A stretch of 6,338 nucleotides of DNA from JABMRP01 sp964444795 (GCA_964444795.1 CAYUIQ010000356.1:1-6338), one strand, 5' to 3'; numbered from the stretch's first letter, positions 1 to 6,338 are shown. Notes: a model not told the origin generated them from the sequence alone. Numbers and translations: made by a program.

Positions 1-13
1 AGTTTGTTGCGAT

Positions 14-40
14 CTGGGGGCTCGCTACGCTCGACCCCAG
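14..40. repeat. GC-rich REP-like intergenic palindrome
   Basis: CTGGGG (14-19) pairs with CCCCAG (35-40). Inside, after a two-base bulge, TCG (22-24) pairs with CGA (32-34) around a 7-base loop. The inner part, GCTCGCTACGCTCG, is itself nearly palindromic. Stem-loops of this look recur between genes in some planctomycete genomes, from memory. Only one copy is in this window, so its repeat nature is not shown here. It lies beyond the putative terminator and has no T-run. Confidence 0.4.
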
Positions 41-85
41 GCACCCATCAGTCTCGGTGTTACTGAGTACTAGCAGCCCGCCAGG

Positions 86-128
86 AAAATCTGTGTGCGG
101 CACTGCCTGCTTGCAAGCAGTGGCACAC
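86..128 (-). terminator. Possible Rho-independent terminator of the operon
   Basis: An inverted repeat begins 31 bases after the stop codon of the URO-D-like gene. Arms GTGTGC (93-98) plus CACTGC (101-106) pair with GCAGTG (117-122) plus GCACAC (123-128), giving 12 base pairs with a two-base GG bulge and a 10-base loop. On the minus strand the stem is followed after three bases by TTTT (89-86). The position and stem strength fit an operon terminator; the T-run is short. A competing fold exists, since 107-120 is itself a perfect 14-base palindrome. Confidence 0.5.
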
Positions 129-159
129 GTTTCCGTCAGTGTTGCCTTCTTCAACGCAC

Positions 160-1317
160 TCACCACGCTTCGGCCAGCCGGACCATGGTCTCGTAGTTGC
201 GCATGGTGGTGCTGGAGATCGTTCGGCCGTACGGGGCGGCGCTGGGCATGAGAACGAAACCGCGCCCGTCGCCCGAGGTGCCTTCGTCCAGGGCCTGCTT
301 GACCTTCTGCTCGAACTGATCCGGGGGCAGGTTTTCGACGTCGGTAATCTCGATGTTCCCGAAGAGCACGAGTTGCTTCCCATACCGCTGCCGGACATAG
401 CGCAGCTCCACGTCACCCTGCGGCGGCGGCTCGATCGGGTCCAGCCCGTCCGGCTCCATGGCGGCGATGTGATCGAGCACGTCCTTGAGTCGCCCGTGTG
501 AGTGAATGCGGGCAAACCCACCGTGGGCCTGGATCATGCGAACCATCGGACCGACGTAACGCACCACGTACTGCTCGAACAGTCGCGGCGGCAGGTAGGG
601 CGGCGAGGCGTACTCCGGCCCGTAGATGCGCCATAGCCGTCCCGGCAGAAGACGGCTGACCAGTTCCGTTCGCTTGTGGATCCGCCTCGCCTGCTGTTGG
701 AGCAATTGATGAAACAGCGCCGGTTCGGTCAGGGCGATGATCGTGTACTCTTCCATGCTGAACATCGCGGCGGCGGCACAGAGAGGGTCCTCGGTGTCGA
801 CCATCACGATCCCCCGGTCGCCGAGTTCGGCCTCCTCGGCCTCCAACGGCGAGACGTCCACCGATTCGGCGAACGCTTCGTCCGGGATCTTCAGGTAGGC
901 CTTCAGATCGTCGGTATCTTTGAGCAGAGGTTCGGTCGTCCAGACGGTATCCAACTCGCGATCGCGCCGCGTGGTCTGGGTCATCGTCCGCCCGGCCACG
1001 GTGACGGTGGTCCGCGTCATCCGGCAGTCATCCTCCTCCCAGGCCTCGTCCTGGAAGAACTCCTGCCGGACCGGACCGGAGGCGGAACCGGTCGGATCGA
1101 CCGATCGCGCCCGGACCGGACTCATCAAGCGGATGAGGTCCGTGCGCTCTTCAGCCAATTGCAGCAGCGGCCGCCAATCGGGAGCGCTGTAAATGTTGTA
1201 GGGATCCGGATCCGCCGGATCGACCACAAACCCGCCCACCTCATGGAAACAAACGGCCGGCCGATCCACCGGTTCTCCGCGCAAGGTCGCCATCAATCGC
1301 TGGCGTCTGCTGAGCAT
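160..1317 (-). CDS. Uroporphyrinogen decarboxylase (URO-D)/MtaA-like family protein
   Basis: A 385-residue protein without signal peptide or membrane segment, so cytoplasmic. The family contains haem-pathway decarboxylases and corrinoid or coenzyme M methyltransferases (MtaA, CmuA); this member looks like the second, uncharacterised kind rather than HemE. Visible family features are the N-terminal RGEPVDRPAV (13-22), a central IHSHG (271-275) in the place of the His-x-Cys metal site of MtaA, GLDPIEPPPQGDVEL (291-305), LFGNIE (318-323) and a C-terminal GFVLMPSAAP (353-362) followed by a helix. Where MtaA has a third ligand Cys near the C-terminus, this protein has Ser359-Ala-Ala. The zinc site is therefore changed to His272-x-His274 and lacks the usual Cys. 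It is the last gene of the operon, 39 bases after the clan-D-like gene, which hints at use of a sugar-derived or methylated product. The reaction is unknown. The start is supported by a Shine-Dalgarno sequence. Confidence 0.83.
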   Translation of the reverse strand: MLSRRQRLMATLRGEPVDRPAVCFHEVGGFVVDPADPDPYNIYSAPDWRPLLQLAEERTDLIRLMSPVRARSVDPTGSASGPVRQEFFQDEAWEEDDCRMTRTTVTVAGRTMTQTTRRDRELDTVWTTEPLLKDTDDLKAYLKIPDEAFAESVDVSPLEAEEAELGDRGIVMVDTEDPLCAAAAMFSMEEYTIIALTEPALFHQLLQQQARRIHKRTELVSRLLPGRLWRIYGPEYASPPYLPPRLFEQYVVRYVGPMVRMIQAHGGFARIHSHGRLKDVLDHIAAMEPDGLDPIEPPPQGDVELRYVRQRYGKQLVLFGNIEITDVENLPPDQFEQKVKQALDEGTSGDGRGFVLMPSAAPYGRTISSTTMRNYETMVRLAEAW

Positions 1318-1323
1318 GGATAT

Positions 1324-1329
1324 TCCTTT
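1324..1329 (-). promoter_or_regulatory. Shine-Dalgarno sequence of the URO-D-like gene
   Basis: The minus strand reads AAAGGA with a 6-base spacer to the ATG at 1317, inside the 39-base gap after the clan-D-like gene. No terminator-like hairpin was seen in this gap, which fits co-transcription. Confidence 0.7.
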
Positions 1330-1356
1330 CCGTGGGTGGCAGGGAGCGGATGAACC

Positions 1357-3672
1357 CTACTGAACCTTCCGGGCGGTCCCCAATCCGGCGGGCAACACGA
1401 GCCGGCCTTGATCGTCGAGGTGATGGCCCTCGGATGTGCCGTCGGGCTTGTCCACGATCAGGCGGTCGTCTTCGACGCGCCACGTGAAGCCGTTCCAGAC
1501 ACCCAAGCGGGCGCCGCCCGCGTAGAGATGCGCCTTGCCGTCGGGCATGAAGTGCCGCTGCCAAGTCTGGCCTTGATAGGGGTACTCCCAAACGCTTCCA
1601 CCGGAGAACGCTGCCTTGGCGGCCTTGATCCGCGCAGCTTTCCTCGCCGCTTCTTCCGCCGCGAGTCGCTGCCGGTAGGCCTTGCCGTCGTACGTCGCCG
1701 CACCTTCGATCGCGGTAGCCTCGAAGACCAGCACCTCGAACGGTTGCAACTCGATGCGCAGCCGTTTGATCGCCACGGCGCGGAGGTCATCGATCCGCTG
1801 GCTCGGGCGGGGGGATTTCAGCAGGTAGTCGGTCAGATGCGCGTCGGGAAGTTCCAGCGCACGCGCCAGATCCAACTCGTACGTACACGGCTTGTCCGAC
1901 GGATTGCGCAGGACCACGATACCGCCGCGCGGTTGCCAGGACGCCCATCCGTACACGTCGCCGAGGCCCGGGTCGCCGCCGATCCAGTGTGTATCGACCA
2001 GCACGTCGGTATTGGCCCGCGACCATCGGGCCGCCGCGGCCAGTTCGTCCCACATGGTCGGCGTAAGCAGGTTCGGGCTGATGTAAAGTTCCTGCAGGTT
2101 GGTACCGGAACCAAAGAACGTCCAAATTTCGTCGGCGACGGATTTCTCGTCGCGGTCCATTTTCGCCGGGTTGGTCCGGTCGCCGATACACGGGCCGTGT
2201 AGCATGAGCGAATTGAGCGGATACAACGGTCCCCAGCCAACAACGCATCGGTAACAGAACATGTCGCGATAGGTGATCCACTGCTGGCGACCGTTGCCCG
2301 GGCCGTGAAAGCCCGTGTCGCCGCCTTGGCGCCAGATCGAATCGGCGTAGAGCGTCCAGAAGGGGCTGGCCCAGGTTCCGACGGTGGCGCTGATGAACAG
2401 GTCGGGGTCTTCCTGCCGCAGGTCGCGAGTCAAGTTGAGCACGGCATCCACGTCGTCGGCCAAGTCGCCGCCCCCGCCGGTCCCACCAGCGCCGCCCATG
2501 CCGTCGAACTTGAAGAACACCACGCCGTGGTCCCGCATCATGCTCAGGCAGACGTTGCGAAAGGCGGCCCGATACTTCGGTCCGGCCATGGAGAAACCGG
2601 TGCGGTTGGTTTCGTAGCCTTGCGACTTACCGTAGGCGACCCGTTTCTGTTTCGGTCCGCCGTAACCACCCCAAGGCGACATCCAAACGCCCTGGGCCAC
2701 GCCGTACTCGGCGCCGGCCTTTTCGAGTTTCTTGAAGCCGTCGGGGAAATCCTCGTGAAACCCCCAGAGCGAGTTGAAGTCGTCCCAGCCGTCGTCCCAG
2801 ACGAACGCGTCCATTGTCGCGCCGCGTTTCTTAATCAGTTCGTTGCCGAAGTGCTCGATCGTCGCCAGACACTCGGCCTCGGTCATGTGGTTGTTCGGCC
2901 GGCCGATGTTCAGATGATACCAACTGTTGTAATGCAGGAAGGGCCGATACGGATGGGCGCGGCGCTGTTCTAGGTAGGCCAGAAACCCGCGTCGCAATTG
3001 GCCTGGCTCGACGACACCGAACACCGACGTATAGCGCCATGTCTTTCCGGCCGCGAGTACGTTGCCGCGAGGCAGGGCACAACGCACGTGCGAGTCCTTG
3101 TCCACGGTGTTCTTTGCCAAGGGGTGTTCCACGGCCAGGAAGATGTCGCCGCACACCACGACCGAGCCGTCGACCAGGCCGAGTTGCTTCGCCCCGTCGA
3201 TTGGCGAGTCGATGAAGACCAGTTCCTTGATCTTTGTATCTTCCGCGGCGGTCAGTTCCAGCGATTGAACGATGTAATTTACCTCGTCGCGCAACTCGGC
3301 CGACCAGACCAGGTCCAGTCCCGCCGCTTCCTCCCGAAAGGTGGCGGTTAGGCGGCGACCGGCGTGGTGAGTTTCCTCTCGCGCGCCGGCCGGATCGGCC
3401 TGAAGGATTTCCAGGCGAGCCGGTCCAATCGGCTCCAAGTCCGCCATGTCGATCGTCCGGTCGTCCCCGAGCACCACCCGAGGCAGATGCCCTTTTGTCA
3501 AGTGTATGACTTGATTGGTGTGCAGGTTCGTGACGGCCAGCGGACCCATGTGGCCTCCGTCTGTTTGCCAGACGCAACGGATGGCCCGGCTGGCCAATTC
3601 CAGGGGATCCTCCTCCGCCGCGGCCGGTCCGGCCAGACAGATGAGTACGATCGGTAAGAGGAAGCATCGCAT
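1357..3672 (-). CDS. Secreted clan-D-like (GH36/GH27-like) alpha-glycosidase with C-terminal accessory domain
   Basis: A 771-residue exported protein related to alpha-galactosidases; homologues are often annotated as alpha-galactosidase or, misleadingly, enterotoxin. The signal peptide is residues 1-19 (Ala-Ala-Ala before Glu20). Cys12 has no good lipobox, so I prefer cleavage by signal peptidase I. An N-terminal beta-sandwich (about 25-225) leads into the (beta/alpha)8 barrel starting near FLHYNSWYHLN (245-255). Clan-D motifs are clear: VWDDGWDD (291-298), FFKFDG (386-391) with Asp390 as probable nucleophile, and IWRQGGD (446-452) with Asp452 as probable acid/base. The 62-residue distance between them is close to that in GH36 enzymes. 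A glycine-rich loop (391-402) follows the nucleophile. A beta domain (about 570-652), an Ala/Lys-rich helix (about 664-689) and an extra beta domain (690-771) complete it. It starts 24 bases after the GH95-like gene. Sugar specificity cannot be read from sequence. Confidence 0.85.
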   Translation of the reverse strand: MRCFLLPIVLICLAGPAAAEEDPLELASRAIRCVWQTDGGHMGPLAVTNLHTNQVIHLTKGHLPRVVLGDDRTIDMADLEPIGPARLEILQADPAGAREETHHAGRRLTATFREEAAGLDLVWSAELRDEVNYIVQSLELTAAEDTKIKELVFIDSPIDGAKQLGLVDGSVVVCGDIFLAVEHPLAKNTVDKDSHVRCALPRGNVLAAGKTWRYTSVFGVVEPGQLRRGFLAYLEQRRAHPYRPFLHYNSWYHLNIGRPNNHMTEAECLATIEHFGNELIKKRGATMDAFVWDDGWDDFNSLWGFHEDFPDGFKKLEKAGAEYGVAQGVWMSPWGGYGGPKQKRVAYGKSQGYETNRTGFSMAGPKYRAAFRNVCLSMMRDHGVVFFKFDGMGGAGGTGGGGDLADDVDAVLNLTRDLRQEDPDLFISATVGTWASPFWTLYADSIWRQGGDTGFHGPGNGRQQWITYRDMFCYRCVVGWGPLYPLNSLMLHGPCIGDRTNPAKMDRDEKSVADEIWTFFGSGTNLQELYISPNLLTPTMWDELAAAARWSRANTDVLVDTHWIGGDPGLGDVYGWASWQPRGGIVVLRNPSDKPCTYELDLARALELPDAHLTDYLLKSPRPSQRIDDLRAVAIKRLRIELQPFEVLVFEATAIEGAATYDGKAYRQRLAAEEAARKAARIKAAKAAFSGGSVWEYPYQGQTWQRHFMPDGKAHLYAGGARLGVWNGFTWRVEDDRLIVDKPDGTSEGHHLDDQGRLVLPAGLGTARKVQ

Positions 3673-3679
3673 ATCAAGT

Positions 3680-3685
3680 CTCCTT
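3680..3685 (-). promoter_or_regulatory. Shine-Dalgarno sequence of the clan-D-like gene
   Basis: The minus strand reads AAGGAG with a 7-base spacer to the ATG at 3672. It lies in the 24-base gap after the upstream stop codon. This strong site supports the chosen start and the position of the signal peptide. Confidence 0.8.
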
Positions 3686-3696
3686 TAAGACAGCCC

Positions 3697-6315
3697 CTAT
3701 TTCGCCGAGAAAACCAGCGTTTCTCCCTTACGCGTGTCCAGCGTGACCATGCCACGATCGTCCGGTTTCAGGATCGTGTCACGAACCCTGATCGTCTTCC
3801 ATGGACTGACCAGTTGCAGCTTACCACCGATGGTTGACTCGATTTCCAGTTTCGCGACCTTGCCGTCTTTCTGCCGGGCCGAGACGACGAACCCGCCCTG
3901 GGCTCGCAAACCGGCAAAACTTGCATCCTTGTCTTTCGGCCAACAAGGGAACACCCGAATCTTATGGCCGACGCTTTGCAGTACAAGCTCATTGACCAGC
4001 CCGGCAAGGCCGATCATTTCCTGCATGAATGTGCCGTGAGCCCAGGGCATTCTAATCAGTCCGTTGGGCAATGTGCGTGGAACGAAGAACGCCTTCGCAT
4101 CGGCAATGGCTTCGGGCATCGAAAGCCGCGCCTTGGCGATATTGAACATGACGTGCGAATTGGCGCCCGTGTGAAGCGTATCCTTGATCGTGCGTCGGAA
4201 GAGTTCCTTTTCCGATTCCGGAGAAAACCAGGTCACCTGATCGCCCGGGAAAACCGGGGAAGCGGGAACTTCGATATTGTGCTGGGGGACCTGCCTGTGC
4301 CGGCAGCCCCGCCAATCGACCAGAACCGGTTTGCCGTCGCTGTCCATCGCGGTCGGGTAGTCGCTCAGCATCGCTTTGTACTTGCGGCATTGTCCGGCCA
4401 TCGCCTCGTCCATGTCCAGTTCACCGGAGGCCTGGATGAAGGCATCGAACGTGTAATGAACGTAGGCGATGTCGAAAGGACAATTGTAGATGCCCACGGG
4501 GCCATGTTCGGGGCTGTAGGAAGGTCCCAGGAGAATCTTGCCTTGGTCGTCCTTCTTGCATCGCTCCATGAAGCCGACATAGAACTTCGCGCCTTCCCGG
4601 AGCGTGGGGTAAATCTTCGCTTGCAGATATTCGGGGTCCGGGTCGCAGAGATGTTTTTGCCACATGCTCTGGATGGTCATTCCGGCCATGCCGATCGTCA
4701 TCCCCCAGGGGTTCATGACGACTTGGCGTTGGTTCTTGCTCTTGCAGACGGCCGGATCGGGTTCATGGAGAAAAGAACTTATCGGAAAACACGCGCCGTC
4801 GATGCCGTATCGGTCTTTGGCCAGATATTTGAAGCGGGGAAGCATATTGTCGACATAAGCGATCCAGGGGTCGGCCAACTCCGGCTGGCCGGCGGCAGGC
4901 AAGGGCCAAAAGGCCTGCCAGGCGTTGTAATTATGATGGATATCCGCGTGCCACGGGGTGACATCGGTGGCCAGAGGAGGCATCAGCGCCACGGGAGCAG
5001 CGCCGGGCTTGCAGACGGTCTTGGCAAAATAGAGCATCCGGTACCACCATCGCTGCAGCTCGTTATCCGCCAGTTCAACACCGCTTCGCGACCAGTAGGT
5101 TTCCCAGGCTTGCTCATGCTCGGCAACGAGCGTGGCCTCATCTTGCTCGATCGTGTTCTTGGCCAAGGCAATGGCCCGCTGAAGTACGTCGTCGGTTTCG
5201 ATGTCGAACGACGTGACGAGCGAGATGGCCTTCAGATTGCCTTTGCCGGCCACGGCCACGGCATAATCCATCCCCTGATAATCGATATCACCGGGCATGT
5301 TCATCACTAGCCAGGAAACGCCGTCGGTCTGTCCAAGCTTGGCATCGGGCAGAGTGGCCGCCTTGATCGGATCCAACAATACGGGATCCGGGCTATTGAC
5401 CAAGACCACGTTGCTATCGTGCAGGATGCGAACCTGGGTCGGTTTGGATGCTGTCGGTGTGATGGACGCAACGGCCTTGCGGACATCAAGGTGCCCCTGC
5501 AATGCCAGAGGTTTGTCAAATGTCAACGGGATCTTCTTCTCACCAATGAGCAAATACGGCGAGTTGATCTCGTTCTTGGCGATCCTGCCGTCGAGGGTTC
5601 TCGTATAGAGGGCGATCGCGGCAATCGGTTCGGGCGTAAGCGCTATCTTGACTTGCGTCTCCGTAGCCGGCGACTTGGTCCATCCGGAACCATAAAGTGG
5701 TTTGCCGGCTCGGCCAAACACATCGACATAGTATTCGGAGTTTTCGGAACCTTTAACACTCAGGTGAAAGGACAAGGCCACGGGCGTTCCTGGGAGCGCG
5801 ACTTGGTAACCGGTGGATTCCAGCGCGCCGCCGGCGACCTCCATGACGGCCCCGGATCGATCTTCGCTCGGGGTGAACTCGTATTTAGTGGCTCCACGAA
5901 TACAGCGCCACACCAGAGTGCCCGCCGGTGCCATGCGGCCTAACCGCAGCGCGGTTGCACAACGGGGTTGCGGATACGGTTTGCCATAGCTTGGCGGAGC
6001 GCCCGTCGACCCGGTGATCTTGCCCGTCGCCACGTCGGCCTTGGGCGTGGGCCCGTCACCGGACGTATCAACCCGGGCGTCCCAGATATCGTTCTTGGTG
6101 ATTCGCATGAACAGCCCGCCATCCTTTTCCCAGACAATGCCGTAAAGATCGCCATTGCCGAGCATCAGACTTTCGCTTTGCCCATTGCTCATGGAAGATA
6201 GACTGACGTTGGCATTTTCCAGTGCTTCAGGGAATGGGATCTTCTCGGCGTTTGCCAAACTGCCGCAGATTATGCCGACGGTTACGATCGTTGTTTGAAC
6301 GAGACTCTTCATCAT
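3697..6315 (-). CDS. Secreted GH95-like glycoside hydrolase (alpha-L-fucosidase/alpha-L-galactosidase-like)
   Basis: An 872-residue exported enzyme, probably an exo-acting hydrolase of alpha-linked fucose or galactose; the substrate is inferred from the family. Residues 1-23 form a signal peptide (Lys3, hydrophobic core, Ala-Asn-Ala before Glu24). Residues 50-80 carry the N-terminal beta-sandwich signature of GH95 and DUF5703-type proteins (LGNGDLYGIVW, then NDIWDAR). Residues about 140-265 look like an inserted beta-sandwich, and the N-terminal domain resumes at GHLDVRKAV (274-282). The (alpha/alpha)6 domain runs from about 385 to 785. It includes WHADIHHNYN (455-464) and PSYSPEH (598-604), whose Glu603 matches the general acid of GH95. 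The C-terminal part (IRVFPCWPKD, then FAGLRAQGGF) is typical of GH95. Asp458 and His460 stand where GH95 usually has Asn-Ile-Asn, and Glu766 lies near the usual catalytic Asp. It is the first visible gene of the operon. Family placement is good, exact activity unknown. Confidence 0.87.
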   Translation of the reverse strand: MMKSLVQTTIVTVGIICGSLANAEKIPFPEALENANVSLSSMSNGQSESLMLGNGDLYGIVWEKDGGLFMRITKNDIWDARVDTSGDGPTPKADVATGKITGSTGAPPSYGKPYPQPRCATALRLGRMAPAGTLVWRCIRGATKYEFTPSEDRSGAVMEVAGGALESTGYQVALPGTPVALSFHLSVKGSENSEYYVDVFGRAGKPLYGSGWTKSPATETQVKIALTPEPIAAIALYTRTLDGRIAKNEINSPYLLIGEKKIPLTFDKPLALQGHLDVRKAVASITPTASKPTQVRILHDSNVVLVNSPDPVLLDPIKAATLPDAKLGQTDGVSWLVMNMPGDIDYQGMDYAVAVAGKGNLKAISLVTSFDIETDDVLQRAIALAKNTIEQDEATLVAEHEQAWETYWSRSGVELADNELQRWWYRMLYFAKTVCKPGAAPVALMPPLATDVTPWHADIHHNYNAWQAFWPLPAAGQPELADPWIAYVDNMLPRFKYLAKDRYGIDGACFPISSFLHEPDPAVCKSKNQRQVVMNPWGMTIGMAGMTIQSMWQKHLCDPDPEYLQAKIYPTLREGAKFYVGFMERCKKDDQGKILLGPSYSPEHGPVGIYNCPFDIAYVHYTFDAFIQASGELDMDEAMAGQCRKYKAMLSDYPTAMDSDGKPVLVDWRGCRHRQVPQHNIEVPASPVFPGDQVTWFSPESEKELFRRTIKDTLHTGANSHVMFNIAKARLSMPEAIADAKAFFVPRTLPNGLIRMPWAHGTFMQEMIGLAGLVNELVLQSVGHKIRVFPCWPKDKDASFAGLRAQGGFVVSARQKDGKVAKLEIESTIGGKLQLVSPWKTIRVRDTILKPDDRGMVTLDTRKGETLVFSAK

Positions 6316-6318
6316 TCG

Positions 6319-6323
6319 CCTTT
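6319..6323 (-). promoter_or_regulatory. Shine-Dalgarno sequence of the GH95-like gene
   Basis: The minus strand reads AAAGG just before two tandem ATG codons. The spacer is 3 bases to the first ATG (6315) and 6 bases to the second (6312), so the second ATG may be the true start. The protein would then begin MKSLVQ and lose only one methionine. The signal peptide is unaffected either way. Confidence 0.5.
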
Positions 6324-6338
6324 CTTTGGAGCCGTCAT

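Noticed and set aside
48..66. Small inverted repeat TCAGT / ACTGA with a 9-base loop
   Set aside because: A five-base-pair AT-containing stem is within chance expectation and has no flanking signal.
57..251. Plus-strand 64-codon open frame over the left non-coding region
   Set aside because: It runs through the putative terminator into the antisense of the URO-D-like gene, with Trp/Arg-rich translation and no convincing ribosome-binding site.
676..1353. Plus-strand open frame of 225 codons opposite the URO-D-like gene
   Set aside because: It is antisense to a recognisable family protein and reads as Arg/Gly-rich sequence without motifs.
1408..2973. Plus-strand open frames (1408-2202 and 2305-2973) opposite the clan-D-like gene
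   Set aside because: Both overlap conserved catalytic or C-terminal domains of the minus-strand gene, and their translations are low-complexity and Arg/Val/Gly-rich without known motifs.
2831..3667. Minus-strand 278-codon frame overlapping the start of the clan-D-like gene
   Set aside because: It is an out-of-frame reading of the same DNA, rich in Arg, Gly and Pro, and lacks the signal peptide and motifs seen in the true frame.
3964..5310. Long plus-strand open frame of 448 codons opposite the GH95-like gene
   Set aside because: It lies wholly antisense to a clearly conserved coding sequence. Its translation shows no recognisable domain or signal, and such open antisense frames are common in GC-rich DNA.
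6312..6338. Possible end of an upstream gene: a short minus-strand frame (MTAPKKGE, then TGA) overlapping the first ATG of the GH95-like gene as ATGA
   Set aside because: Only eight codons are visible before the window edge, which is too little to support a gene. The overlap would fit translational coupling if sequence beyond 6338 shows a real coding frame.

Overview
The window reads as a piece of a GC-rich bacterial genome. The protein families and the style of the proteins suggest Planctomycetota or a related PVC lineage: secreted glycoside hydrolases next to a uroporphyrinogen-decarboxylase-like protein, and a clan-D-like enzyme with an alanine/lysine-rich helical linker and an extra C-terminal beta domain. 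That assignment is inference, because no rRNA or marker gene is present.

All real coding sequence is on the minus strand, in three closely packed genes read from right to left. First (6315-3697) is a secreted GH95-like (alpha/alpha)6 glycoside hydrolase, related to alpha-L-fucosidases and alpha-L-galactosidases. After 24 bases comes a secreted clan-D-like (GH36/GH27-like) alpha-glycosidase (3672-1357). After 39 bases comes a cytoplasmic URO-D/MtaA-like protein (1317-160). Each internal start has a good Shine-Dalgarno sequence. The left 159 bases hold a hairpin followed by a short T-run that could end the operon, and a separate GC-rich palindrome that looks like an intergenic repeat. No promoter is visible; transcription probably begins beyond the right edge.

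The simplest working model is a small saccharide-use operon. Two exported exo-glycosidases would trim alpha-linked sugars such as fucose or galactose from a complex glycan. The cytoplasmic URO-D-like protein would act on a downstream product, possibly in methyl transfer, but this last role is speculative because its usual metal-binding residues are altered and no corrinoid partner is in view. I see no defence system, CRISPR array, mobile element, tRNA or rRNA. The most interesting points are active-site departures in the GH95-like enzyme, an apparent carbohydrate-binding-like insert in its N-terminal domain, the altered metal site of the URO-D-like protein, and the accessory C-terminal domain of the clan-D-like enzyme.
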